Notes under the pieces: generated by a model
Databases searched by the model: none
Seen by the model: only the letters and a program-made list of their open reading frames with translations
Told to the model about the DNA's origin: nothing
Shown: piece by piece, positions 25,976-39,118 of the stretch
How positions within the stretch are numbered: the first letter of the stretch is position 1
Layout of the letters: each line of letters starts with the position of its first letter
Program-made: the position numbers and the translations under genes
Origin: Fratercula arctica
Taxonomy: Eukaryota > Chordata > Aves > Charadriiformes > Alcidae
Assembly: GCA_947846985.1 (NCBI GenBank)
Contig: CANTUZ010000001.1
Location: 185,960,455 to 186,024,454 of the forward strand
Length of the DNA: 64,000 bases
Direction of reading: 5' to 3'

Positions 25976-27633
25976 TTGTGGGAGGAAGAGAAAATTTGGG
26001 ACTATTCTTGTAGCTGTATTATCTTTCTTATGTAGACAACAAAAAATGCACCCAAGGAAAACAAAAGGATGACAAGGGAAAATGTTTCTTAAGAATGTTT
26101 CTATTTCTGGTGCAGACTCCCTCATAGTTACAGGAATGCAGCACCTGGCCAGACGGGCTGCTCATACAGCTAGTACGTCTTTCCCAGTCTCTGGATGTTG
26201 AAGACATCCAGAGTTTTTTTTTTATCTCACAGTGCCAGTCACAGCTCACAACAAAACAGCAAGATTTGCAAACTACAGGCTTTTTTGAGACATAAAATGG
26301 AGAGCGAGGTTTAAAAAAAAACAAAAAACACCACCAACAAAAAAAAACAAGGAAAAAAGATGAAGATGGAAATGACCTCTTGGGAGTGACGGTAGTATCT
26401 GTGTGTTTCTCTCCTAAGCATTCCTGGAGATTTGATAGGAGCAGGCTGAGGTGGTGAGGCTGCCGGTTTCTTTCCCTCCAGCTGGTTGTCACTGAGATGG
26501 CTCCCAAGCAAGAGTAAGCCTCAACAGGGCCAGGAGGACACAGTGGCATTGAGGACGACGAGAAAGCCATGAAGGTTCCAACTCGCTTCCAGTATCCCAT
26601 GCACCCCTGCACTCACCATTAGTGACTTTTCCACTTGAAAGGGATGACAGATTTGTTTGATAAATTCAACAAATAAAAGCATATATGGATAGAGTGTCCA
26701 TTTCTTCAGTCCCCAGCTCTGTCCCCAGCTTATCCAGTGAAATAGTCTCAAAGCGATGAGCTAAAGAGGGAGCATGTTTTGCAGTTTTCTGTGGGAGGAC
26801 ATCCAAGGAAATTCTCAGAAAATGTGTAACAGTTAGGTGAATCAACAGTCTGATTTATAGTCTGTGCAATATCAGCCACGTCTAGTTGTGTAAGATGCCA
26901 TTGTAGATGTGAGTGAAAGAGGAGAACAACAAATGGAAAAGAAAAGACGCAGGGGGGGGAAAGCTGCAGTACTAAATACAAGCCTTTTGAAAATGGGCAT
27001 TAGTCCGCTGATTTAACATAAATTATAATATTCTGCTGAGAAGGACAAAATGGATATAAGGTTTTGACAGACCGGTTTCATGCAACCTGGAATTCAGTCA
27101 TTTTACTTGTGAAATGTCTTCTATACTGACTAAGAGGAACTGGTGCCAGAAGACCCGCTGCATAAATACTCTACCTATGCTTCTCTCACAGCAACAAAGA
27201 GAGGTGAGAGTGTTATTAACAGTGAGTCAGACCACTGAATTCTCTGTAAGTGCTCTCAGGACAGCACAGCAAATTTATAAATTCTCAACATTTTCCAGCT
27301 AACCGTCTTATAGCAAGAGTACCTTCACAGATTCAACTCACAGCTATTTGCAAACTTCATCGTTAATGGGAAATATTATTTCAGTTTTGTCAGTTGCATT
27401 TGTAGAAGGGCTGCACTGTTGACAAGGTTTTCTGATTTTGCTGTTGTTTTCCTAGAGCTACTCTGTACATTTTCAAATGAAGTATTTCTTCATAATAAGA
27501 TATGTCAAATTTCATTTTGCAGTGAATCAAAGAGATTCTGCATTGAAGTGCCTGGGGAGAACTTTAGAAACTGAAGCGTGCCTAGAATTAAAACTTGAGG
27601 TTAGGCGGTTTGTCCTAAAAGTCGGGTTAAACA
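25976..27633. other. Non-coding, no gene recognised
   Basis: The longest open frame of the window (194 codons, minus, 26028-26612) lies here. It includes a phenylalanine-rich stretch made by the A-runs around 26311-26350 and has no recognisable domain, so it is treated as spurious. No transposon is recognisable. Confidence 0.5.
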
Positions 27634-27728
27634 TCAAAGATTCACAGCAGATGATAAAGGATACCCTCTGTAGAAGATAGATCAAACATTCCCAGCAGAC
27701 GATAAAGGATACTCTCTGTAAAAGGTAG
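27634..27728. repeat. Two-copy tandem duplication, 48-bp period
   Basis: The segment 27634-27680 (core CAGCAGATGATAAAGGATAC) is repeated at 27682-27728 (core CAGCAGACGATAAAGGATAC) with an offset of 48 bp. By hand I count six substitutions over about 47 aligned bases, so the copies are about 87 per cent identical. A short open frame (27477-27680) ends at the boundary, but there is no evidence that it is translated. Confidence 0.85.
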
Positions 27729-29860
27729 TCCAGGATAATAATATCATTTGATTACTTTCTTGGTTTGCTACATTTCAATGTTTTGGCTTGATAAAATTCC
27801 CCTGACACACTACTCACATGCGTATATTTACTTGAGAATATGTGTTTCTGGAACCCATCAGAGGCACTACCTGAGCCTGAGATCTGGTCTTATTTCCTAC
27901 GCTTAAGCTGATTTATAGTTGCTTGGAAGCCTCCAAAAAGTCCAGATTCTAGAGGCAATGATGTTAGTGTTTCAGAAGGTGGCAGTCTGCCTCTGAATCG
28001 TAAGTCAAAACATTCTCCAAAGTCCAGGGAACCGGACAGGAGGTGAACAATACATAAATCTCAATACTGCAAAGTACTGAACAGTCTGGTACTGCTCTAG
28101 TGAGGCACTTAAATGAGTGACCAGTCACTTCCCGAAAATGGACCCATGCAAACGTGCTGGACTGGACTGAGTCAAAGTCAAGACTAAAAGTCTTTGGGAC
28201 TCATGCCTCTTTCTGTGATACAGGACACACAGCTGGGTTGTTTTCATCAATTCTAGTAATAGTCTGCATAACTGAGTTTTCCCACAGTAGAGTCAGTTTG
28301 TCTGTTTATCTGTTTTCAACAGTACACTGGTGGGCAGAAAAAGGAAGAAAACAAGTAAATCATCCAGGATGTTATGAACCATTGACCTACATTTGCAAAA
28401 AAAAAAAAATCAAGTTTATGCAATGGCTAGGGTTTGAGTACTCAGATTAAAAATTTAATATTTTCAGAAAATTACCTACATTGGCCTCATGAAGATTGTC
28501 CCCTATCAGATGGTTCAAGATGTGTACTGATAAATAAAGGCATTCAAAACCAACAGCCACTTTGAACAATATAACTCCCTTAGTATAGAACGACCTGAAA
28601 TTAGTCTCTGTGTGTATAGTTGTGTGTACATAGATATATATGTATATATATGCTGTTTTCATGTTAATGAAAGAACTTTTTACAGATATTATATGGATGA
28701 TTCTGAGTGGATATTCAATACCAATTCCTCTACCGAAATTATGAACAAATACTCATATTAAGAGAAAAAAATCTGTAAGTATATTCCAAAATTTTTACCA
28801 TAGGTGTAAAAAGTATGGTGTCCCAGGAAAAGGAAATCCGTTTGCTGAATTTTTCAGCCTGTTAAAGATGAAGGCTAAATGTCTTTAATGGTTTGCTCTT
28901 CTATAGATGTGAATCAGAAGGAGGCTTCTATCCAGTTTGCTTTATTGTATAACACTCAAAACAAGTTTAGAATATAATTTCTATGATCATGATTACCCAG
29001 TCATAGTTTCAAAGCTTCTTCCTTTCCCGAAATGACTACTAAAAGTGCATTGTATTGAAATATTTGGATCTTTGCCTTTTCTGTCTGTCATCTGCACTAG
29101 AATCCATCAGTCTTAGAGTACTCATCCCACAAAACAGCAGATAGGAAAAACCAGTAAGTTACACCCAAGACAGGGTGAGGTCCCTATCTCCATTCTTTTT
29201 ACAGGAAGAAACTTTTTACATATTTATAAAAACCACATCTTTGCAGCAAAGATTTCGTTCACCTCAGCTTTTCTTCTGTGTTGCATCTCATGCCAGCCAG
29301 CATTCACTGCATTTCTGTGCAAAGCGTATGTTACTCCTTGGGATCATTTAAAATAATAAAGATTTTGCAACTATTCTTATTACTTCAGTGTGGTTACATG
29401 GGTTTATGAAACTTTTACTTTTTTCTTTAATATTAGAAATATTAGAATAATACAAGAAAAAAATACTGTTTATGCAGAGAAAAAGTCCATAAATGAATGT
29501 TTTCTTTGGACAATACTACTACATTCATATGTCATTGCATAAATAGAACAGCTTCACATAAACATTACTCTTGTAGTGCAATGGAAATGATCAAATACCA
29601 TAGCAAAATGGAATTATCAGCACCTGACCACATCTGTGAAATATTTTAAATACAGAGGAGGCGTGTAATGTGTTTGTTTTGCTAAACTTAGAGCACAGAA
29701 TAAAAACATTCACCTCTGCATTCTTCTGATTGCATTTTTTATTTCTTTACAAAGGGAGCATCAGTGCATGTGAACAAAACAGTTCCACTCAGTAGGGCAC
29801 ATAGCTCAGAGCATTCCCTCCCATTTTCAGTGACCTGGAAAGCACAAAGGCTGTTGTGCT
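27729..29860. other. Non-coding, no gene recognised
   Basis: AT-rich unique DNA. It includes a TGTGTGTA/TATATATG microsatellite at about 28608-28652 and an A-run near 28398-28410. Open frames do not exceed 98 codons and are not recognisable. Confidence 0.5.
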
Positions 29861-29922
29861 GAAAAAGAGAAAAAAAGAAGAAAAAACAGAAAGAGAAAAA
29901 AAGAGAGAGAGAGAGAAAAAAG
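29861..29922 (+). repeat. Polypurine tract (A/G on plus strand)
   Basis: About 62 bases containing only A and G except for one C at 29887, ending in a short (GA)n block. Homopurine tracts of this length can adopt triplex structures and are prone to length change. Confidence 0.85.
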
Positions 29923-32810
29923 ACTTACCAGGATAGCTGTAGACAAATAGTACCTTCATTATCAACATAAATTTGAGACCTATCAGTTTCCTTGGAGGAA
30001 ACGATTATCAGGGAAATAGAAGCATGATGCTCTATCTCACCATGGTTTCATTTGGGAAATGTTGAGAAACAACAATGATAAAGAATTTGAAAAGCAACAT
30101 CTCTGTTACTGTCATAACAAAATGGTAAGAGATGAAAGACAAAAAAGCCAGCCACTGAAGAAAACGATGGGACAATGCCTCTCATAGAAGAACTCTTATC
30201 ATGTAGAACACTGCTGACTAAAGCCCTATTTTATTTCATGGTCTTTCTTTGTGGAGTATTACACAACATAATGAGACATTATTCTGGTTATACAAAATCA
30301 ATTGGAATAAATTCCAGAATTATCACACAGCGATTACAATTCAACACAGCCACATTGAAATAATGAAGACAATAGGGCTTCTTTCCACTGCCGTATACAT
30401 AACCTTTTCCACAGTCACCCTGTAGCTAAAGGATGCATGTCACCGCTTCCTCTCCTCTCCTGTTAAATGACCGTGTCACTCACCTGGCAAGCACTTAGCC
30501 TTCAGGGCAAGACACAAGCACACAAGGGGGTCAGTGCGATGGGTATTCATGGAATGAATGGGAGGGGAATTTTGGCAGCAACAATGTTGGGTCAGGTAGA
30601 GATAACACTCCAGATGATGAGAAAGGTGACTGAGCAGGCACTGTATGGACATGATAAAAGCTTTGCTAACAGCAGTAGTGATTCACGTGGAGTTTCCACA
30701 TGCCACAAAAGGTGGCAGGCAAAACTTAATGGAGCTCTCACACTGGGTGTAGGACTAGTGCATGAGTGGGACTGCAGGACATGCAAAAGTGATTAGTCAA
30801 ATATAAGAGGAAGAGCTATTTCTTCAGTAAAAGATCCCTCTAACTTAGGGCTGTGATGATTATTTGTTGCTGTCTGTTTTTAATGAGACATCTAGTTGGT
30901 GGCCAATGGATAATTCTCAAGCACTTGACAACACAAGCTTGGCTCAGGATGTTCTGTAGTGGAACAAGTACAAATGAAGAGGTAAATTTCCAGAGGAGTG
31001 AGACTCGCATTTGTGGATATACCCCGTGTGCAAAATTTGCATCTGTAGTTCAATTATGCATAGAAATTTGAATAGTTCTACTTATAACTACCAGATAGCT
31101 AAAAGGTTAGATCATTTACCTGGAGAGAGATATGCAAACCAAACACATATTTCAAAACATAAAGCATGTTTTTTCTTGCAAACTGGGAAAGGTGGCCTTG
31201 ATCTGGCTAAAAATATCCATTGTTGACTGCCACCTTCACTGAAAGTTATTCTTAATAGGCTAAATCTAAATATCTATAGAAACCCATATCCATTTCTTCT
31301 AATATAATAGTCAATCATTAGATTATTTGTTGCAGAAAAAAATATCTGGTTGACATTGGCATCCAGCATCTTCCATCTTTGTTCTAGTCTTACATATAGC
31401 TGAGAGCTGGTAACTCTTGCTAAAATTATTGGTGTTAGAAGTAGGTAAAAAAGCAACAGTAAGATCGAAGCATTGGAACAAATCAGTATGATACAACAGA
31501 GTATACAAGGGCTATGGTATTTTTTTATGTGTAAACCTGCAATTAACCATGTTTCTTTTTGAAATTGAAGGATGGATGTCTTCTTTATAATTCCTCCCAT
31601 GAGGACTATTCAGAAATAGCATCAACTTTATGTATAAAGTTATTCTTGCTTCTAAACTGGAGAAAAGGTGGCAGATCTATAAAAGTAACATTCCAAAATA
31701 AAATTAGCTTTATATATGAAAATCCTCCGAATTATACTACCAAAAAAAAATTGCTGTCACTGGTATGAGAGACTGTCTCATTCAGAGGAGTCTTATAAAA
31801 ATTTAAGACCCAACCCATCAACTAGCTCCCCAATAAAGTGAAAAGCATTGTGAAGTGACTTTAAAATCATGTGAAAATCAGATACACTGTGGGAAAATGG
31901 TGCTGGAATGGTGACATCTATTATGTAGAAATGCTTTCCAAAACAACACCCATCAGTACTTAGGAATATGTTACTGATATCCTGTGATGTGCTTGTGGGG
32001 AAAAAAAAGGAAGAGGTAAAACAGACCTTACTTTAAGATGGTGATTTGTCAAATGAATAAGCAGGGTCACAGAAAAAGTATAATCTTTGAGTAGCATATT
32101 ATGTAAAATATTGAAATTATAAAGAATAATTTTTCTGTGTCCAGTGTCTGCACAAAAATCCTGTCATGATAGTAACCAAGGTGAAGCCAGATATACAAAC
32201 CTCAATGCTAATACCCATCTTTGCAATTTTAAAATACAATAACAGATTATTATTTTGCCACACAGTCACAGTTTTAAATAACATGTAAGGCTACAAAAGT
32301 GAAGTATATCATAGTTAAGTTTTAGATGATATGCAGCAAATTCTGTCAACAGAATATGTACTTATCAACAAATTTACCAAGAATTCTGAACGGTTTTACA
32401 CTTGATAGAATCCAAATTGTGTTGTCTGTGTCATGAAATTTGAAATGATTTGTAACAGATAGTGGCCCACACTCCTTTCATCTCTGCAAAACTACTGGAT
32501 GCGAGTTCATTTGCACATTAAGATCGGTCAAATGAGTTAGCAGAAGTATTAGAATACGTAGGAAAGTAGTAATTGAAAAATAGTGTTAGAAAAGCAACAT
32601 CTGGACAGATTCAAAAGATCAAGCATTAGCTGATACTAAAACATTCCATTGTCAATGTCCATCAGACTCTCCAGATTATGGATTCTTCTCCAGTTTAAGT
32701 CACTTCAGAAAAAGTAATTCTAAGAACAAAATTTCTCTTCTGGAAAATAATTATTCTGTCTGGAAATGTTTTGTTGTGTAGGGATAGAATTTTATACCTG
32801 AAAAACCTTC
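29923..32810. other. Non-coding, no gene recognised
   Basis: AT-rich sequence. The frame at 30467-30796 (109 codons) lies in a GC-richer stretch, but the encoded peptide shows no domain I recognise. No repeat family could be named by eye. Confidence 0.5.
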
Positions 32811-33060
32811 AAGTTTCCTCTCTACTTCTCTCATTTTATTCTTCTCCCCTAACTTTTCCTATACCTGTTATGTATCTTTTACATTCTTTTCCTTTTTTTC
32901 CTTCACATTCACTCCTTTACTAAGCTTCTCTTTCTATTTCTTCGTCCTTCACATGTCACTGTTTATCATCTTCCTTTGCTCTTTTTTTTTTTCTTTCACA
33001 ATTTCCCTTTTCTTCCCCTTCCTCCCCACTTTTAAACTAATTTTTTCTAACTTCTTTCCC
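32811..33060 (+). repeat. Long pyrimidine-biased region
   Basis: Roughly 250 bp in which the plus strand is dominated by C and T (TTCCTCTCTACTTCTCTC and similar), with scattered purines. It is a diverged polypyrimidine repeat. The lysine/arginine-rich 68-codon minus-strand frame here is a by-product. Confidence 0.7.
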
Positions 33061-33154
33061 ACTAAGTCTCTGCTTCTGGAGGGAACAATAATACCCCCAA
33101 GTCTTAGCAGCTTGATAGTACCGAGTCCTCTGCAGTAGCTTTGCAGAAATGGCA

Positions 33155-33262
33155 AGGTCCATTGGAAAATGCACTGACTAAAGAGTAGATAGGCTCCAGT
33201 CCTGCACTCAGATGGGTTACTATTAAGCTTTGTAATTAAATTTTTGAGCTTTGTTGTCTGGC
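33155..33262 (+). mobile_element. Possible MIR-like SINE relic
   Basis: The order of short blocks (GGAAAATGCACTGAC, then CTCCAGTCCTGCACTCAG, then TTGAGCTTTGTTGTCTGG) follows the layout of the MIR core and downstream region ('...TTCTAGTCCTGCC...CTCAGTTTCC...'). Identity is low and assessed only by eye. Confidence 0.3.
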
Positions 33263-33433
33263 TGCTTTTAATTTGCCTTCATATGGGCACAGGAAGTGGA
33301 AGGTAAGTCCTTCAGTTTTAATTTGCTGCTTTTTTAAAAATAAGTTTAGCTGATCCAGTACAGACAAGAAATATGATGCTCGCTGGTGAAGTGCATTGTA
33401 GCTGGCCACCGCTGTCTCACATTCACCAACGGC

Positions 33434-33475
33434 TGGTTCATTGGTTGGTTGGTTGATTAGTTTGGTTGGTTGTTG
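33434..33475 (+). repeat. (GGTT)n imperfect microsatellite
   Basis: Tetranucleotide repeat GGTTGGTTGGTTGATTAG followed by a second GGTTGGTTG block. Imperfect, so probably old. Confidence 0.85.
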
Positions 33476-34199
33476 GACTGAAGAGTGGCAGCTGACACCC
33501 CTTGACCTGCTGCTCTTATGAAAAGTGCTGACTCTTGTTTTAGTTACCTGCACCTACTTTTTAGCTACCTGTACCAAGAATCACACAGGGTACTCTGCAG
33601 TGCTAGTGGGCACCTTGGTGATGCCACAAGGTTGTTACAGAATGTTGCGTTCAGTAGTATCAGGGTCCTGAAAAGAGTTTTGGGGGGAGCCTTTCCGTAT
33701 GTGCTCACAGGGACTGGGGTGCTGTCAGAGGGATCCCTCATGCAAGCTGTCCGGACTGTGTTGGCAGAGGGAGAGCCACACCAGGGGTGGTTATAAAGAT
33801 GAATGTCCTTTGGAGTGTGTTTCCCTGCCATGCCAACTGGGCAGCTCTCAGCATAACCCCGAGTTGCTTCATGAGCAAGGCAAAATGAATAGTGAAGCAG
33901 TTTGGCACCAAGGATCCTGCCACAGATGATCTAGAAAAACGTGGAAAACCGTGAAGTTTGCTGTGAATGAGTAAACGAGTCCTTAAAGCGTAAGTGTTGT
34001 TAGCACTGTGTGAACAGTCAGGAAAGGCAGTGCTGTGAATAAATACCTGAAGTCAGCTAAACATCTCATGGCACTTCAGTAAGGTCATTACTGTGCAAGT
34101 TGGTCTGAACTATATTTTATAGTCACTGCAATAGGTCTGTGAATTTTTAACTTGAGAAGTATGTCGGTATTTGTCATGAAAAGGGCACCACGAATATAG
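33476..34199. other. Non-coding, no gene recognised
   Basis: GC content is moderately higher around 33580-33900. Overlapping open frames on both strands (up to 92 codons) are mutually exclusive shadows with no recognisable domain. Confidence 0.45.
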
Positions 34200-34330
34200 A
34201 TCGTCTCTGTGTCCTTTTCTTTTTCTAGACTTCCCTCTGCTTAGTTTACTTCTTTTGTCCTCTTTTCTCAATTTTCTTGTATCCTTTCTTCAGTTTTTCT
34301 CATCTTCCTTTCTCTCCATCTGTTCTTTGC
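34200..34330 (+). repeat. Pyrimidine-biased tract
   Basis: About 130 bp dominated by T and C on the plus strand (TTTTCTTTTTCTAGACTTCC and similar), similar in texture to 32811-33060. Imperfect simple repeat. Confidence 0.6.
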
Positions 34331-35149
34331 AAGATGTTGAAACAAATCTTAATATGTGCTAATGAGTATTCCTAAGTACTTTTAAAATTTACATGAGGAG
34401 GAGCAGAAAGAGAAAGAGTGAGCTGAGGAGAAGAGCATAGCTCAGTGTTGCTTCCAGGTTTAGCTCATTTCCTTCGTCAGCTGCGGTAAGTCCTGTTGCA
34501 TTTGTTGTGGCAGGAAGGAAAAGAGGGAGAAATGCAGAGTTTATTTTATTTTTTTTCATAAAGCAATGTTGAAATTCCACAGAACCTCTTTTGGGCTCCC
34601 AGCAGAGTTGCTTAGTCACTGTGATATTTTCCAAAACACAGTCATTACCTGTACCTGAAGATTCATTTCTAAATAAAGAAAAAAAAACAGCAGCACTTTT
34701 TTCCCATGAATGAAGCTGAGAGCAGAGCAATAGCACTCATGTTCATCACATGCAGCTCTGCTCTTTTGACTCCCCCAAAATTCACGACACAATGTAAGAG
34801 CCTCAATCGCTTATACCAAGGTCTGAGTCCCATGAGGATGAGGGCCTGCCACAGCTGGTGTTTGAAGATGAAGAAGCTGAGAAGAGCAAGAGAAGCCTGA
34901 TGTACAACAGCGTGTTGCAGTGCTTGTGCATGTCATGGGGCTTACAGACTTTGTACCAGCTGAGTATGGATTTGTCGGACACAACAGAAGGAGCTGCCCT
35001 TGGAGCCCATGCTGGAGGAGGCAGGGAGCACCGTGGGCCTCGTACAGAAAGGCTCCTCCAAGGACTGGTGGCACTAGGAGAGGGAGGATCGTTCCTCTGT
35101 TACCATGGAAGGGAAACAGCAAGATTGATGCCACGAAACTTCTGCTACC
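34331..35149. other. Non-coding, no gene recognised
   Basis: Moderate GC stretch with overlapping open frames on both strands (115 codons at 34389-34736 minus and 34811-35158 minus; 144 codons at 34858-35292 plus). No peptide is recognisable, and the frames contradict one another. Confidence 0.4.
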
Positions 35150-35285
35150 CTCGTTCATGTTTCAGTCCTCATCTCTTAAATGAAGATAACACCTCTCTGG
35201 GGGGCTCTGAGGAGAAAGCCATTAGTGATTACGAGCTGCTCAGACACTATAATAGTGGAGACCATATAAATAAATACAGCTCCAT
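35150..35285 (+). mobile_element. Possible ancient SINE/LINE tail (MIR/L3-like)
   Basis: The stretch with CCTCATCTCTTAAATGAAGA followed about 90 bp later by AGACACTATAATAGTGGAGA and ATATAAATAAAT resembles the 'CTCATCTGTAAAATGGGGATAA ... AGGCGCTATATAAATGC' architecture of ancient vertebrate SINE and LINE 3' ends. Low identity; the family is uncertain. Confidence 0.4.
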
Positions 35286-36244
35286 CTCCTAATGAGAGGG
35301 AGACACTGTCTTCATGTCAATGAAGGAGATGATTGTCAAACTTCATCCCTTCCTCACCATTGTTTTTTCCCTCCTGCATGAGGATTCCCCTCAAAAGTCC
35401 CTGCATCCTTCTTTTTCCTCTTGTGCAGTAACAGCATCTTCTACTCTGCTGAACACCAAGATGACAGCTCCTTCCAGTAAAGGGACACAAGAAAAAGGCC
35501 CTTTTCTAAAAGCTCAAATCAAGCTATGAATGACTGGGTAGATTCCTCCTTCTCTGGATTACTGGTTGAGATGCCTTTGGTGACTTCTCTACTGAAAGGA
35601 AAACTCTGAAAATATGTGTCAAACAAAAGCTCACCAGATCCCAGTCCCACTCCTTATCTTCTCAGCCTCCTGCGAGTTTGGCTGGCAGGCTACTGAGCGA
35701 GGCTCCCAGGCATGTGGGACAGCCCCGCTGCACAGGCAGCAGTTGTTAGCTGTGGGATGGGGAGCCAGGACCTAGATTTGGCAAGAGGTGGAGCTCCCAG
35801 ATGTGTCTAACAAGCATCCGTCCCAGGTGAGCCCTGCCCACAGGTGGATATCTTCGAACTGCAGTGCCTGCTGAGCAGGATTCCCAGCACACTGGCAGGA
35901 ATTCACACAAGTTTTGGATAGAAACCTGGCCGATGGTCCAAGTTCCTTCAAACGCCTGCCTGTGTTTTGGCTGGGGCTTGCTGAATTAGAACCCTCCTCA
36001 CAAAACATTTTGTTCTTCGCAAATCAACATTTTGATGGAAAAGCAGCTTTAGCCAAAGAGGTGTCTGTCACTGAAATCCGTATTCAGAAGCATTCTGCTC
36101 TGTGGGCACGATGGGAGTCCTGGTAGCTGCTGTCCCCACAGACTGTCCTTCTAAGAAGGATCAGAGAGAAGGTGTGCCACAGTGTGGGAAGGGATTCAAC
36201 CTCCTCTCACCCTTTCACACTAGAGTCATTTCTAGTCCTGCACG
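35286..36244. other. Non-coding, no gene recognised
   Basis: Unique sequence with a slightly GC-richer patch at 35640-35960. Open frames of 70-80 codons are unremarkable. Confidence 0.5.
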
Positions 36245-36425
36245 TATGTAAGGATCTGGATTTTCATTTATACTTACATGTTTAGATTATTGTTACCGTA
36301 CACTGTCTGAGCTTGAAGTAATTTATGTATCTTTCATCACAGCCCTCCTGAACCTGCTACTTGGTTTACAGAGACTGAAGCACAAAGCACAGCTCCTGAG
36401 ACAGGAATAGGTGCTGAACAGAACA
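36245..36425 (-). mobile_element. Possible MIR-like SINE relic
   Basis: The blocks TTTATGTATCTTTCATCACA, CCCTCCTGAA and GGTTTACAGAGACTGAAGCA appear in the order of the MIR/L2-type segment '..TTTATGTACCTTTCATCTCA..CAACCCTATGAGG..ATTTTACAGATGGGGAAACTGAGGC'. This is a clearer match than the other MIR candidates in the window, but it remains a by-eye call. Confidence 0.45.
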
Positions 36426-38466
36426 CAAATCTCAACGCACTGCCTGTTATTGAACCATCATTTTCATATTCCTGTTTCACAGCTTCTACCGGCATGTTTT
36501 CTACTTGCAGTCTGTTTCCTACCCTGAGAGATCAAATGAAGAATTGCCAAGACTGGAGTCTTGTGAAGATTCCTTCCTCAAAGCTGTTTCCACTTATTTG
36601 GCTGTGCAATGGAAGGAAAAGACAGGGTCAATCCAACCCTTGTCTTGAATTTTGGAAAGACTGAGTACCAGCACATATGCATTGAAGCGCTTCCTTCAAG
36701 AAGCTGTGTTTTATTGCTTTGTTTGAATTGAATTATATGATTTTTCATTTACTTTGTTAATAATAGAGTCAATATATGAATAATTCCAGGTGGCTTAAAG
36801 TATTTCCAGCAAAGTAGAATATGTTATTCAGATGGTAGTGGACCCTTGGCTTCCTGAAATTATTGTTGTAACATCATTGGTAGACACCATATAGACCTTA
36901 GAAGTTTGTTCATAATAACTTCTCTCTCTTTCACTTTTTGTTAGAAAAAATGACCGGTTTTTGCTTCTGTGCTGTCTGGGCGATGGTGCTGTATAGCATT
37001 TTTGCTAATACAGCCATTTTAATAGAATGTGCTTTAACAAATAAGTGCTGTATGGAAAAGCTGGGATAATGTTTTCAAATAGCCCGCGTGCATGTAAAAT
37101 TTTGCTTCAACCATAGCTTCGATACATTTTCCCACAGTACTTTTAAGATGCTTCTCAAAGAGTTCCAGTTATCTACCCTGCTTCGTGCAAGGCCAAAATA
37201 TATCACATGTAGCTGCTTCTTGTTTAAGAAGTTGGTGAAGATTTCTATATTAATACCTAACAGAATTGCCAAACCAGTCATTTCCAGGTTTTTCCTTTAC
37301 ATTTACACTACAGAACGCAGTAACTGAGTCTAGGCAGCACAAACTTTTCCTTCCTCTTTGATTGATGTCAGTCATATAGAGGAGACATGGTCTTTTAATA
37401 CAGAAATCTTATGCACTTATCATGTTTTAACGTATCCATGTGCTTATCACTGTAATTAAGAGTCTTGTCAAGGAAGAAAGAATGAAACTTCTAAGCAAGC
37501 TGAAACTGAAAACACTTAGACAACTGATGCTCTCTGGTCATCCAAACATAACAAGGAATCCATTTGGTTCTCCTTGGCACCTGTTTAATGAAGAGGAGCC
37601 CTATGCCTTTCATGGAAACAAATATTCCATTCAGTCAGAAACATCCTAACTTCTAATTACCCATTAAGTTGGCCAAAACTTCCAGCCAGTTATCCTTCTT
37701 GGCTTACTCTTTCAGTGTTTCCTTTTCCTCATCAGCACCTTTATGGTCTTGTACAGATTCTTTCCTCAGCTTATATCCTGAAGGCTTTCTTACATTCAGG
37801 AAGGATAGTGGCTGCAGTTGTTGCAAATGGGGAAAATATCTGACTGTCAGGAGCATATGTGTGCCAGCTGAGTGAAGCATATGTCACTTTCTCTTTCAAC
37901 GGATTCACGTAGATTTTGAAAAGCACTACAAATAGTACCAGGCCTTTGAGACCTTGGAAAGAAGGAACAGTTACACATCACCTCCCCCATCTTTATTGAA
38001 CTGAACACCAACATCCTGTCTTTACTTTTAAGATTCATCTCAACTTATCTCCCTTGCTAACTCTTCCTGCAAATTCACTCTCAAACTGATAATTATGACA
38101 AAGTCCATCTTAATCTTTCTAAACAAGAAATATTGTTGCTCATGCTGCCCCCTGAGGCACTCCCAATAAATATGTCAAAGCAGCTCTATTAATTCCCTCA
38201 AATCCTCTCCCAGACCTTGTTTGCCAATACAACCACAGTAAACTAGATGTTTACTCAACAGGAATATGCTCATTCCTCCTTAGCCTGTTTGGAATTGCTG
38301 TTGTAAAGAGCCTGACACAGTGGGGTCATGGTCAGTGAGTGCACGTGGGACTGCTCTAGGCACCATAGTTGCTAGATTATGAAGGTAGACACATGAGAGA
38401 GTTCGGTTGCCTAAATAATCTAGTGACATCTGTAATGCTGAAAAGTACTGGAGAAGCACAGGGCTT
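36426..38466. other. Non-coding; no gene recognised
   Basis: AT-rich unique sequence. Around 38390-38430 the text TTGCCTAAATAATCTAGTGA resembles the segment near 43145 (TTGCCTAAATATAGGTG), possibly another trace of the unnamed old repeat discussed in the findings. Confidence 0.45.
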
Positions 38467-39118
38467 CAAGGATGGAAATCCCACAGCTCTCTGGGTGACC
38501 TATTCCAGTGTTTGAACATTTTCATGGTGAAAAATGTGTTCCTTATAACAAATAAGAATTTACCACATTGCAGCTTGTGACTGTTGCCTCTCATCCTTTC
38601 ACTGCATGCCTCTTGAAGAAATTTTAGCTCCTCCTTCTCTACACTGTCACATTAAACAGGTTTCAGGTTAAGATAAGAGCCCCTCAAATCTTTTTTCCAA
38701 CCTGAACAAACATGGTTCTCTCTCAGCTTCTCCTCATACACCATGTGCTTCAGTCCCTTACCATCTTGGAAGCCTCTCCTGGCTATGCTCCGATGTGTCC
38801 ATGCCATTGTTGTCATGTGGGGACAAATGGCATGGACTCCAGATGTGGTCTCACAAATGCCAGACAGAGAAAGTGGAAAAATCACTTTGTCTGACCTGAT
38901 GGCTACACTCCTGTTAGCCACGGCACAGTTGCTGTGGAGACACACCGCTGGCTCATGTTCAATTTGCAGTTGACCGAGTACCCTCTGGTTGATTTTTTTA
39001 TTTGTTTGTTCGTTGTTTTTTTCTTTTGGCAAAGCTGCTTTCAGGCTAGTCAACCTCCAGTCTGTACTGCTGCATGGCGCCACTACACCCTAGGTGCAGG
39101 ACTGCATTTGCTGCAAGT
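38467..39118 (-). mobile_element. CR1 LINE fragment, reverse orientation
   Basis: Read on the plus strand the sequence follows the reverse complement of CR1. The CTGGGTGACCTATTCCAGTG block near the 3' end is followed by the pyrimidine-rich CTTCTCC block near 38727, then by segments matching 'GGGGTCTCACAA', 'GACCTGATGGC' and 'GCTGGCTCATGTTCAATTTG', all in consensus order. It covers part of the ORF2 C-terminus and the 3' region, without the terminal octamers, and is disrupted by indels and a TTTGTTTGTTCG insertion near 39000-39020. The 143-codon minus frame at 38652-39083 is a decayed stretch of this element, not a gene. Divergence is clearly greater than in the copy at 52181, so it is older. 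Confidence 0.85.

Noticed and set aside
26028..26612. 194-codon open frame on the minus strand, longest in the window
   Set aside because: The peptide includes a phenylalanine-rich stretch created by A-runs, overlaps other frames and shows no domain.
38652..39083. 143-codon frame on the minus strand
   Set aside because: Falls inside a reverse-oriented CR1 fragment; it is element sequence with indels, not a host gene.
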